A stretch of DNA of 7,674 nt from assembly GCA_024642765.1 (NCBI GenBank), contig JAHEAM010000171.1, positions 1 through 7,674 of the forward strand. The letters are read 5' to 3'. The DNA is from Planctomycetaceae bacterium. GTDB lineage: Bacteria > Planctomycetota > Planctomycetia > Pirellulales > Pirellulaceae. The position numbers were made by a program, and so were the translations under genes. Below the pieces are notes generated by a model. It did no database searches. It saw nothing but the letters and a program-made list of their open reading frames with translations, and was not told the DNA's origin. Shown piece by piece: positions 1 through 6,133 of this stretch. Numbering within the stretch: position 1 is the stretch's first letter; each line of letters opens with the position of its first letter.

Positions 1-732
1 GGTTTCCGATTCCAAAACCCATCCGCTGGTCGCGCCGTCTGTTAGTGGAGAACAGACAGCTGCCGTGACCGAACCACCTGATCTGAAGGCCGGTTCCAGG
101 CTCGCCATCTTCTCGCGATCGACCGGATAGCGAATGAACTCATCGCGATCGATCAAAAATGGATGAATTTGGTCTGCGTAACAACCCTCTTCAAAAGCTT
201 TGAAGGCCAGTGTGTGACTCCGCTCAGCTAAGTCTTCTTGAAGCTGGCGCGTGAGTGTGAGGTATCGATCGGCAACCCGTTCTGCTGTGTCGCCGTTAGG
301 CGTATAAGCTAAAGGCGAAACGGCCTTGATTCGATCAGACTCGGAAAAATTTGCGCCGCGGCGAGGCACCCGGCTCATCGACTCGATTCCTGCTGTTAGA
401 TACGAGTCGCCCCAACCGGAATGGACTCGCGCGGCAGCAATCGCCACCGCTTCCAAACTACTCGCACACAATCGATTGACGGTCATGCCAGGCACATTCA
501 AGCCCGCTCCGAGCGCTGCCATGCGACCTATGTTGTAGCCTTGTTCATGTTCGGGATAGGCACAGCCGACAATCAAATCGGCAGGTTGATGATTCCACAG
601 GCGATCGTGTTTCTTGGCTTGGGCGTTCAGCAACTCAACAAGCAGATCATCGGCGCGGACATCCTTGTAGGCTCCCTTAAAGGCTCGACCAAACGGCGTG
701 CGAAGACCAGCAGTAAATATTGCTCTGTGCAT
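1..732 (-). CDS. FadA-type thiolase (acetyl-CoA C-acyltransferase), C-terminus cut by window edge
   Basis: Thiolases cleave 3-ketoacyl-CoA with CoA to give acetyl-CoA and a shortened acyl-CoA, or run the reverse condensation. The frame reads open from ATG at 732 to base 1, giving 244 residues; the family is usually about 390-440, so roughly the last 40% lies outside. Visible signatures are RTPFGRAFKG (11-20), VGCAYPEHEQG (55-65, matching the usual GCA-PE-EQG), the active-site block NRLCASSLEA with the acyl-accepting Cys at 89, GIESMSRVP (115-123) and SPLTDGA (about 228-234). The catalytic His and second Cys would lie beyond the edge. A stop codon (TAA) lies in frame three codons upstream of the ATG, so this start is the only reasonable one; no strong ribosome binding site is seen. 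It lies 30 nt after the CoA-transferase B subunit on the same strand, so the likely substrate is the 3-ketoacyl-CoA made by that enzyme. Whether it prefers acetoacetyl-CoA, beta-ketoadipyl-CoA or longer chains cannot be read from this part. Confidence 0.93.
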   Translation of the reverse strand, partial: MHRAIFTAGLRTPFGRAFKGAYKDVRADDLLVELLNAQAKKHDRLWNHQPADLIVGCAYPEHEQGYNIGRMAALGAGLNVPGMTVNRLCASSLEAVAIAAARVHSGWGDSYLTAGIESMSRVPRRGANFSESDRIKAVSPLAYTPNGDTAERVADRYLTLTRQLQEDLAERSHTLAFKAFEEGCYADQIHPFLIDRDEFIRYPVDREKMASLEPAFRSGGSVTAAVCSPLTDGATSGWVLESET

Positions 733-762
733 AAGAACTTAAATGCCTTTCCGAGTAGAGTT

Positions 763-1449
763 CTAATCCGTTGTGTTTTCCCAAGGTTCTGAACCATCTT
801 GAAAAAGGCTGCGGGTCCACATTTTTAGGGGCAGTCCCAGTTGGTCGTATGTTATCCCTGGCGCAAGTTTTTCAATACGAAACGAGTCACCCATTGGCGT
901 AAAAATCCCGCAATCCGTGACGACCTTATGGACGACTCGTTTACCTGTCAGAGGCAGGGTGCAGCGATGCAGCAATTTCGCATCGCCATCTTTCGAAAAA
1001 TGGGTCAGCATCACGATGATCATTTTGGCGCCATGGACCAAGTCCATCGCGCCACCCATCCCAGTCACTTTCTTGCCAGGAATCATCCAGTTGGCCAGGC
1101 TGCCTTCGGCGTCGACTTGCATGCCGCCCAAAACGCACACATCGATGTGGCCACCGCGAATCATGCCGAAGCTCGTGGCGCTGTCAAAATAACTCGCGCC
1201 CTTGCGAACCGAAATCGTTTCCTTGCCAGCATTGATCAAAGTCGGAGAAACGGTCTCTCGTGTAGGTCGGCCGCTCACGCCGAGAACGCCATTCTCCGAG
1301 TGAATCCAAATTTCTTTGTCTGGTGGAATGCGCTCGGCAATCAGTGTTGGAATTCCAATGCCTAAGTTCAGGCTTGCGCCGTGATCGAGCATCGCGACTA
1401 CTTCATCAACCATTTCCGTTTTCGACCAAAGAGGCAGATTGTCGCTCAC
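763..1449 (-). CDS. scoB: 3-oxoacid CoA-transferase subunit B (SCOT beta-type)
   Basis: This is the catalytic subunit of a family I CoA-transferase, which moves CoA from succinyl-CoA to a 3-keto acid such as acetoacetate through a glutamyl-CoA thioester. The 228 residues match the usual subunit length. Signatures are NLGIGIPTLIA (28-38), the active-site segment SENGVLG with the catalytic Glu at about residue 52, GGMQVDAEGSLANW (108-121) and GMGGAMDL (130-137). It starts at GTG (1449) and lies 27 nt after subunit A. A weak purine stretch (ACGGGAT) is about 8 nt upstream; an internal ATG at residue 13 is possible, but the family N-terminus favours the GTG. It would pair with subunit A as a heterotetramer in the cytoplasm. 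The thiolase follows 30 nt downstream. The symbol scoB is by family; the homologous pcaJ (3-oxoadipate CoA-transferase) or atoA cannot be ruled out from sequence alone, though no aromatic-degradation genes are nearby. Confidence 0.95.
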   Translation of the reverse strand: MSDNLPLWSKTEMVDEVVAMLDHGASLNLGIGIPTLIAERIPPDKEIWIHSENGVLGVSGRPTRETVSPTLINAGKETISVRKGASYFDSATSFGMIRGGHIDVCVLGGMQVDAEGSLANWMIPGKKVTGMGGAMDLVHGAKMIIVMLTHFSKDGDAKLLHRCTLPLTGKRVVHKVVTDCGIFTPMGDSFRIEKLAPGITYDQLGLPLKMWTRSLFQDGSEPWENTTD

Positions 1450-1476
1450 ACTTGGATCCCGTTCAAAATGAAAATT

Positions 1477-2172
1477 CTACTGCTCCGCATACATGGGAAT
1501 CTCGATGGCGTTCTCGTAATCAACGCCTTGATAAATTCGCTGTACGAACACGCCGGGGACGTGAACATTTTCTGGTTCGATTTCGCCCAATTCTACGAGC
1601 TGCTCGACTTCAACGATTGTGACCCTTGCGGCCATCGCCATCAACGGCGAAAAGTTACGGGCGGTTTCTTTGAACCAGAGATTGCCAAAACGATCACCTC
1701 GTTCGGCCTTGATGATTGCGAAGTCGGCTCCCAACGGCAATTCGAGAATGCACGGCACATCAAAAACTCGCTCTTCCTTGCCTTCCGCCACCAACGTCCC
1801 GTAACCGGCGGGCGTATAGAAACCGCGAATGCCCATTCCGGCGGCGCGAATTCGTTCACTAAACGTGCCTTGGGGAACCAACGTCACTTGGACCTCACCA
1901 GCAAGCATTTGTTCCTCAAGATCCGGATTGCCGCCGACATAACTGCACGTGGCGGCGCTGATCTGTTTTTGTTTTAGAAGCCAAGCCAACCCGCGGCCTG
2001 AATTTCCGATGTTGTTTGAAATCGCGTGGATGTTCTTGATCCCTTGCCGCCGGATTTCCTGGATGCTGTTTTCTGGGATCCCACAAAGACCAAACCCACC
2101 ACTCATCAATGAAATGCCATCACGCAAATCAAAGAGGGCAGCGACGGCGTTGGCGTATACTTTTGATGTCAC
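1477..2172 (-). CDS. scoA: 3-oxoacid CoA-transferase subunit A (SCOT alpha-type)
   Basis: This is the CoA-binding subunit of the same CoA-transferase. The 231 residues match the family. Visible signatures are the N-terminal glycine-rich block SGGFGLCGIPE (24-34), ISNNIG (51-56), the long conserved stretch from PQGTFSERIRAAG (100-112) to TPAGYGT (120-126), GDRFGNL (159-165) and PGVFVQRIYQG (206-216). The start is GTG at 2172. The next in-frame codons upstream contain no ATG before a TGA near 2212-2214, and the ATG at 2210 is out of frame. Only a weak GAAG lies about 9 nt before the start. It is the first gene of the leftward cluster, followed after 27 nt by subunit B and then by the thiolase, an order well known from ketone-body and beta-ketoadipate loci. 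No operator or regulator gene is visible next to it. Confidence 0.95.
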   Translation of the reverse strand: MTSKVYANAVAALFDLRDGISLMSGGFGLCGIPENSIQEIRRQGIKNIHAISNNIGNSGRGLAWLLKQKQISAATCSYVGGNPDLEEQMLAGEVQVTLVPQGTFSERIRAAGMGIRGFYTPAGYGTLVAEGKEERVFDVPCILELPLGADFAIIKAERGDRFGNLWFKETARNFSPLMAMAARVTIVEVEQLVELGEIEPENVHVPGVFVQRIYQGVDYENAIEIPMYAEQ

Positions 2173-2513
2173 GGTTTTTTGCTTCGAGAAAGATGATGCT
2201 TCCGCAACATAATATCAAATTCAGAAGGCGATTCCAGGGAGTTTGGAACCGATTCAAATCCGCGCCCGCAATCTTCCAAAAATCTTTGGCTCAGATTCGG
2301 TTGACAATGTTGAATTAGCCGGACAATCCCGTTGCGGAATGAACTTCAATTTGGGAGCAAGGCAACTTGGTTTGAGAAGCCTTTACGCCCGCAAACGAGC
2401 TTGCTAAAATATCGCGTCAGGAAACAGCATGGAGGGAGCGACGTCTTATTTTGTTATTTTGCTCCTGCAAATTCATGATTGTTTCTCGTGCTTTCGACAT
2501 TCGTTGACGAGTC

Positions 2514-2528
2514 AGCTGAATTTCAGCT
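2514..2528. repeat. 15-bp perfect palindrome with one central base
   Basis: The arms AGCTGAA (2514-2520) and TTCAGCT (2522-2528) are exact reverse complements around a single T. With a one-base centre it is more like a protein-binding site than an RNA hairpin. It lies about 50 nt upstream of the tRNA and just after a TTGACG hexamer (2504-2509), so it could be an operator. This is inference; chance cannot be excluded. Confidence 0.4.
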
Positions 2529-2543
2529 AAGCATTACAACCTA

Positions 2544-2572
2544 CAATAACATCCAATTTCAATAACATCCAA
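2544..2572 (+). repeat. 13-bp tandem direct repeat upstream of tRNA-Met
   Basis: CAATAACATCCAA occurs exactly at 2544-2556 and again at 2560-2572, separated by TTT (16-nt period). The second copy ends 6 nt before the tRNA 5' end, so the repeat would sit across the transcription start and leader of the tRNA. It may have arisen by slippage or local duplication. No other copy was noticed in the window. Confidence 0.75.
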
Positions 2573-2578
2573 AAAAAT

Positions 2579-2652
2579 GGCGGGGTAGCTCAGTTGGTTA
2601 GAGCACAGGCTTCATAAGCCTGGGGTCACCGGTTCAAGTCCGGTCCCCGCTA
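2579..2652 (+). tRNA. tRNA-Met (CAT anticodon), elongator type
   Basis: The 74 nt fold as a full cloverleaf: acceptor GGCGGGG/CCCCGCT, D stem GCTC/GAGC with a 9-nt loop holding GG, anticodon stem CAGGC/GCCTG with loop TTCATAA, 5-nt variable loop GGGTC, T stem ACCGG/CCGGT with loop TTCAAGT, and discriminator A. The anticodon is CAT. It is not an initiator: pair 11-24 is C-G and the anticodon stem lacks the three G-C pairs. The D arm and variable loop closely resemble bacterial elongator tRNA-Met. A tRNA-Ile whose C34 becomes lysidine has the same anticodon and remains a smaller possibility. The first acceptor pair is a G1:U72 wobble, which is uncommon. CCA is not encoded (CTA follows the discriminator), so the end must be added by a nucleotidyltransferase. 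An intrinsic terminator follows within 10 nt, so this is a single-gene transcription unit. Confidence 0.96.
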
Positions 2653-2657
2653 CTACG

Positions 2658-2688
2658 AACCCCGATAACGCTTGTTTATCGGGGTTTT
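2658..2688 (+). terminator. Rho-independent terminator of tRNA-Met
   Basis: A perfect stem CCCCGATAA (2660-2668) / TTATCGGGG (2676-2684), extended by AA/TT, encloses a 7-nt loop and is followed by TTTT and then a second T-rich stretch (CGCTTTT). It begins only a few bases after the tRNA discriminator, so it clearly ends the tRNA transcript. Confidence 0.92.
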
Positions 2689-2818
2689 CGCTTTTGCAGC
2701 CCGTTGCATGGCGCGGGCTTGATGTCGTCGTTGGTAACTTGCCAATAACACTTCTAACACTTCGCTGCGACTTTGACCAAATGACCAATGAAAAGGTTAT
2801 ATTTTAGGTATTCTTCTC

Positions 2819-3180
2819 TCAATAAATGATTCGTTTCCATTCCAATTCGTTTGCCGTCCCGAAGTTGATCAGGTAGTCGAAGTTCTAGTTGCTGAGGCGA
2901 ATGTGATTAAACACTTGGGCACCTTGCTCGGGGACAACAGCTTTGACGGCTTGAGCTCGACGACGATTTCATTGCAAACCAGCAAATCGGGTCGATAGAA
3001 AGTGGCCAGTCGTTGATCCTTGGAGACGACTGCAAGTTCGGCTTTGCTGAAGGACGGGATTTTCAGCAAACCAAGTTCGATTTCAATACTTTGCTAATAG
3101 ATCTCTTCCACCATGCCGTAAACTAGCACGTTTTAAACCTCGAAAGCAGCTCCCTTTACGTCGTAAACGTCAGTTTTAAC
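2819..3180 (-). pseudogene. Decayed GxxExxY family protein (PD-(D/E)XK nuclease-like)
   Basis: Read on the minus strand, this stretch keeps the outline of a GxxExxY protein through several lesions. From 3180 leftward the frame gives KTDVYDVKGAAFEV, then TAA, then a GxxExxY-like segment YGMVEEIY, then TAG. Next come the central block LATFYRPDLLV and EIVVELK, which carry the D and E-x-K of a PD-(D/E)XK core. Straight after VELK the frame is lost. Moving by one base gives VKAVVPEQGAQVF, a further TAG, then YLINFGTANELEWKRIIY ending at a TGA (2819-2821), which is the normal C-terminal end of the family. The lesions are three in-frame stops and one likely single-base deletion; the original start also seems lost (GTT where M or V would be). 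The longest surviving open piece is 66 codons (2869-3069). The family is widespread but of uncertain function. The identification rests on recalled family motifs, not on a search. Confidence 0.82.
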
Positions 3181-3310
3181 AAACCATATTTCTTGGGTTG
3201 GGATTTTGGGACTATCAGCGCCGACTCAGTTTGGTGCCAATTCGCAAATGCCCATTAATTAAAGGTCAGGACAGCCAACGATCACGATCTCAAAAACGAA
3301 AAAGGAGTTG

Positions 3311-3337
3311 AGCTACCTGCAAGAGTTAGCTTTTTTT
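3311..3337 (+). terminator. Candidate orphan rho-independent terminator
   Basis: AGCTACCT (3311-3318) pairs with AGTTAGCT (3324-3331) with one mismatch around a 5-nt loop, followed by a further run of six T (3332-3337). No plus-strand gene precedes it: the nearest is the tRNA, which already has its own terminator at 2658-2688. It could end a small RNA, be left from a decayed gene, or be chance. Confidence 0.45.
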
Positions 3338-3468
3338 GAGGATTACGGTTAACAGGCGGGTGCTACGCGGATTTTAAGATTTGACAGACAAGGTTTTTTA
3401 GCCGCATTTTGCTGTCGAGCGGGCATTTTTCCTTGGGGAGTTTTGCTTTTGAAAAGCCAGTTCCTAGC

Positions 3469-3667
3469 CTAGGGATGCGCCATTTTGGCACTTGCAAAAC
3501 AATCACAAAAACGGGATAAAGTTGCCATCAAAGGCGGAATGTGATCCCAACAAATGGTGTTATTGTCGGAGTAACTTCCGCTATTGCGTGAGCGTAGAGT
3601 CGTTAAAATGCAATTCTCAAACGGAAGGCAGACCGCTAGGCGAATGTTTTGCGGTCAGCATCCCTAG
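3469..3667. repeat. Segment bounded by a 10-bp inverted repeat with internal hairpins
   Basis: CTAGGGATGC (3469-3478) is the exact reverse complement of GCATCCCTAG (3658-3667). Inside are a 5-bp hairpin CGGAG/TTCCG (3567-3580, one G:U pair) and a 6-bp hairpin GACCGC/GCGGTC (3631-3656). Both ends also carry GCAAAAC a little further in, in inverted orientation. The layout could be a small non-autonomous element or a multi-branched leader RNA upstream of the dehydrogenase. No target-site duplication is visible, and one such 10-bp match at this spacing is about what chance would give in 7.7 kb. Confidence 0.35.
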
Positions 3668-3754
3668 AAGCTCGTAATGATCAAGTTCAAGCTGTTTTTT
3701 TGATTCGGCGCAATCGTATTTCTTTCGTTTTTGGCACTTTTTTTATTTGAAACT

Positions 3755-5821
3755 ATGTTAACTCAAGACGATCCCAAAACCACGAAAGTCAATAACTCCA
3801 ATGGCTCATCGATTAACGCTGATGCCGTTTCTATGATCTTGAAGCAAGCCGGAAAGAGTGCGGACGAAGTGGCGGCGCTTTCAGCTCTCGACGCTGCCGA
3901 TCGTGCCGCTGAAAATCAATTTTCTGGCGAAGCTCCGACGTTGTCTTCGCTATTCGGAGCGGGCAAGGCCAGCGAGTTTTTCGCTGGCACGTTTAGCCCT
4001 TCGCCGAAAGTCGCTCAGGTCATGGCTGAATCGATGGAGTTTCTCTTGAAACGCAAGAAAGACGGAACCCTCTGTGATCACCAGAAAATGCTGTTTCATA
4101 ACGACACGATTGCAGGCCTTGCCCGGATTGGATTTTTCGGCTTGGCTATCCCTGAAAAATACGAAGGCAGCGGGGCTAAATTAGGTGACCTCGGGCCGCT
4201 GCTGCGCGCGTTGACCTTCATTCACCCAGACATTGCTGTCATGTTCGAGGTCCACAATTTCTTGGGCCCGGTAACCCCCATTCTGGATTTTGGCACGGAA
4301 GAGCAAAAACAATATTACTTGCCAAAAATGGCTCGAGGGGAATTATTGGGTTCATTCGCGCTCACAGAACCAGGAGTTGGAGCTGACCCAAGTAAGCTGT
4401 CCATGACCGCAAAACGCGTTGGTGACAAGTACTTGATAAACGGTGTAAAGTGGCCGATCACCAATGTGATTTATGGTGGCGTTTGTATTTTGGTTTTAAA
4501 GCTCGAAGGTGAGGACTTGGCCAAAGGTCGCGATTCGGGGATGGTCATTTTCGAAGTGCCAAAGGCTGATACCGCGAATTTCAAAATGATTCGTAACGAT
4601 TTAGTGGCGTTTGACTACTTGTGGAACGCTCGTTTTCGCTTGATCGATTGCGAGGTTCCGGCGACTACTTTGTTGGGGCCACCGGGCAAGGGATTGGCGC
4701 AAGCGTTCAGCTCACTTGCGAAGGGCAGGGGAGGAATCGGCGTCAATAGCGCGGCAAAAATCTTCAAGCTTCTGGCGCAAATCATCTTAGACCCAAGTCA
4801 AAAATCCTCGGCAGGCCTGAAGGACAAGCACGAACCAGGAGGTTGGACCTCGTTTCGTGCGACATTTGGCAAACCAATTGGCACATCGCCTCGCATTCGG
4901 ACTTGGATGGGGCGAGCGGTATGCCACGGTCTTGCCGGTCGCAGTCTCGGCGATTTGTGTTTTCGCTTGGCTGCTAATGGCGTCCGCGATGAGACTCAAG
5001 GCATGATTGCAAAGGTCTACGCGACTAAAGGCCTTTTGCAAACGGCTATTAATGTCTACCAAATCCAAGGCGGTAGATCTGTTCACACCGACGAACGTCG
5101 TAAGGCAATGCGGGAACAACTCGCGAACTTCGAATCGCAGCCTTTAATCGAAAACTATGTCGGTGAGAACATGCACGAGTTCACAATCGCAACGGTTTAC
5201 GAAGGCCCTAATCCAGTACTGGCCGATGTAGGCGCCCCGAATGCAATGACTCGCGGCATTCGTGCAAAGTTTTTGGAACCGATTGGCGTTGCGGAAGTCA
5301 ACGGAAGCTTCGGTTTGGGAGCAAAGGCAAAATTTGGCTGGTTTATCGCGACATCGCTTTTAGGTTCCCTCAACCCATGGGCCGGTTCGATGTCGGGCGT
5401 GCAAAATCTGTTTCCTGAAAAACGCACGATTGTGCAACGTGCACTCAATCGAAATCGAAAACTAGGACGACAGATCTTGATGATTATCGCACGCTACCAA
5501 AAGAGCTTTATGGATCAGAGTTTCTTGCTTGGCGACGAAGGTGGAGTTTTTGATCAGTTGTGCCATTCGCTGGCATCAATGGTCTATGTTCTTACTCTTG
5601 AAAAGCCCGAGAAAGAGTATCTTAAGGTCGCCGCTGCTCTTGATCTCGAAGCAAAGGTCAAAATGCAAGGCAAGTCGACGACTCCAAAACTTCAGCATCT
5701 GTGGGCCGAAATTGGCGACCTGATCATGGACCCAAATTCGAAACTCTTCAACGATCTAATCGCGGATATAGAAGTTAGTGATATTCCACTCGACCCACGA
5801 TTTATCGATCGGTTTATTTAA
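3755..5821 (+). CDS. Acyl-CoA dehydrogenase, long FadE-like form
   Basis: This is an FAD flavoenzyme of the family that introduces the trans-2 double bond into acyl-CoA, the first step of beta-oxidation. From ATG 3755 it has 688 residues, against about 380 for classic members, so it belongs with the long FadE-like type. After a low-complexity N-terminus (1-80), signatures are HNFLGPVTPILDFGTEEQK (167-185), the flavin-site segment GSFALTEPGVGADPS (199-213), YLINGVKWPITN (226-237), AKGRGGIGV (322-330), FGKPIGT (371-377), YQIQGGRS (435-442) and VYEGPN (481-486). The Glu at 483 in YEG is the expected catalytic base. About 195 residues of helical C-terminal extension follow; I could not match them firmly to the FadE C-terminal domain. 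Residues 344-364, before RATFGKPIG, look like an insertion. The frame stays open back to a TTG at 3731, but the extra residues (MALFLFET) look unlike a real N-terminus, so ATG is preferred. No Shine-Dalgarno sequence is seen. It stands alone, with non-coding DNA on both sides. Substrate chain length is unknown. Confidence 0.92.
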   Translation: MLTQDDPKTTKVNNSNGSSINADAVSMILKQAGKSADEVAALSALDAADRAAENQFSGEAPTLSSLFGAGKASEFFAGTFSPSPKVAQVMAESMEFLLKRKKDGTLCDHQKMLFHNDTIAGLARIGFFGLAIPEKYEGSGAKLGDLGPLLRALTFIHPDIAVMFEVHNFLGPVTPILDFGTEEQKQYYLPKMARGELLGSFALTEPGVGADPSKLSMTAKRVGDKYLINGVKWPITNVIYGGVCILVLKLEGEDLAKGRDSGMVIFEVPKADTANFKMIRNDLVAFDYLWNARFRLIDCEVPATTLLGPPGKGLAQAFSSLAKGRGGIGVNSAAKIFKLLAQIILDPSQKSSAGLKDKHEPGGWTSFRATFGKPIGTSPRIRTWMGRAVCHGLAGRSLGDLCFRLAANGVRDETQGMIAKVYATKGLLQTAINVYQIQGGRSVHTDERRKAMREQLANFESQPLIENYVGENMHEFTIATVYEGPNPVLADVGAPNAMTRGIRAKFLEPIGVAEVNGSFGLGAKAKFGWFIATSLLGSLNPWAGSMSGVQNLFPEKRTIVQRALNRNRKLGRQILMIIARYQKSFMDQSFLLGDEGGVFDQLCHSLASMVYVLTLEKPEKEYLKVAAALDLEAKVKMQGKSTTPKLQHLWAEIGDLIMDPNSKLFNDLIADIEVSDIPLDPRFIDRFI

Positions 5822-6011
5822 CTTGACTAGCAGTAATCAATCGAGCAACCTCAATCCCGCAGGCCGGGGCCCAGGCATTTGTGTTCTGACACCTGCAGGA
5901 CATAAATTTGCGTTCTGAATAAGGCTAGTTTTTCGATTTGGCGGCCCGACCAAGAACGTCAGTGTTCGTCGCTTGCTGAACTGTTTTTGAAGCTAGAATT
6001 GCTTCGACATA

Positions 6012-6033
6012 GCTCAAATGTCGGGATTTGAGC
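6012..6033 (+). repeat. Perfect 8-bp inverted repeat (hairpin)
   Basis: GCTCAAAT (6012-6019) and ATTTGAGC (6026-6033) are exact reverse complements around a 6-nt loop GTCGGG. No T run follows directly, so it is not a terminator by itself. It stands 4 nt before the second hairpin, so the two may act together. Confidence 0.55.
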
Positions 6034-6037
6034 CATG

Positions 6038-6065
6038 CGAGCGTGCTAATTCGCACTCGGTTTTT
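6038..6065 (+). terminator. Candidate terminator downstream of acyl-CoA dehydrogenase
   Basis: CGAG and TGC (6038-6041, 6044-6046) pair with GCA and CTCG (6053-6059) with a 2-nt bulge and a 6-nt loop, followed by G and TTTTT (6061-6065). It is about 220 nt after the dehydrogenase stop and about 70 nt before the next start, so it could end the first transcript or attenuate the second. The bulge makes it a moderate call. Confidence 0.4.
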
Positions 6066-6133
6066 ACAATTTGAATGCTGTTTGATAAACTACGACTCAG
6101 TAAAAAGTAAAACCACAATTCGAACACGTTCGC

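Larger units (their letters stand above)
2173..2578. other. Intergenic region between the CoA-transferase operon and tRNA-Met
   Basis: These 406 nt separate the leftward CoA-transferase cluster from the rightward tRNA and must carry promoters for both. No credible coding frame was found. On the plus strand a TTTACG / 17 nt / TAAAAT pair lies at 2382-2410 and a TACAAT box at 2542-2547, the latter about 32 nt before the tRNA but without a good -35. On the minus strand an AT-rich TATTAT lies about 35-40 nt before scoA. None is convincing alone. A palindrome and a tandem repeat in this region are listed separately. Confidence 0.5.
3181..3754. other. Long non-coding stretch between pseudogene and acyl-CoA dehydrogenase
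   Basis: About 570 nt with no gene I can support. A 61-codon frame at 3492-3677 begins with TTG and has no recognisable motif, so it is not called. The region holds an orphan terminator-like hairpin and a segment bounded by a 10-bp inverted repeat, both listed separately. The stretch just before the dehydrogenase start is very T-rich and has no Shine-Dalgarno sequence. No convincing promoter was found. Confidence 0.5.
5822..6133. other. Intergenic spacer with hairpins before the TrhO-RluA gene
   Basis: These 312 nt hold no credible coding frame. Two adjacent hairpins, listed separately, occupy 6012-6065. Just after them TTTACA (6063-6068) and GATAAA (6084-6089) are 15 nt apart; this could be a weak promoter for the downstream gene, but the spacing is short and it is not called as a feature. 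The last 40 nt before the next ATG are A-rich and lack a Shine-Dalgarno sequence. Confidence 0.5.

Noticed and set aside
421..792. Plus-strand open frame of 123 codons
   Set aside because: It overlaps the antisense thiolase, which has the NRLCASSLEA active-site block and a clear start; the plus-strand product has no recognisable motif.
841..1977. Long plus-strand open frames (841-1365 and 1381-1977) opposite the CoA-transferase genes
   Set aside because: They lie antisense to scoB and scoA, show no family motif and look compositionally random, while the minus strand carries full conserved signatures.
2382..2410. TTTACG-17 nt-TAAAAT promoter-like pair
   Set aside because: It is about 170 nt before the tRNA with only a partial -35 match, and no gene starts close behind it.
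2698..2719. 6-bp hairpin AGCCCG/CGGGCT after the tRNA terminator
   Set aside because: It has a 10-nt loop and no T run on either strand, so it is neither a terminator nor otherwise supported.
2579..3180. tRNA-Met as an integration site for a mobile island
   Set aside because: No integrase, no repeat of the tRNA 3' end and no other mobility gene was seen downstream; a decayed GxxExxY gene alone is not evidence of an island.
3492..3677. Possible small protein of 61 residues
   Set aside because: It uses a TTG start with no ribosome binding site and has no motif; it spans most of the inverted-repeat-bounded segment.
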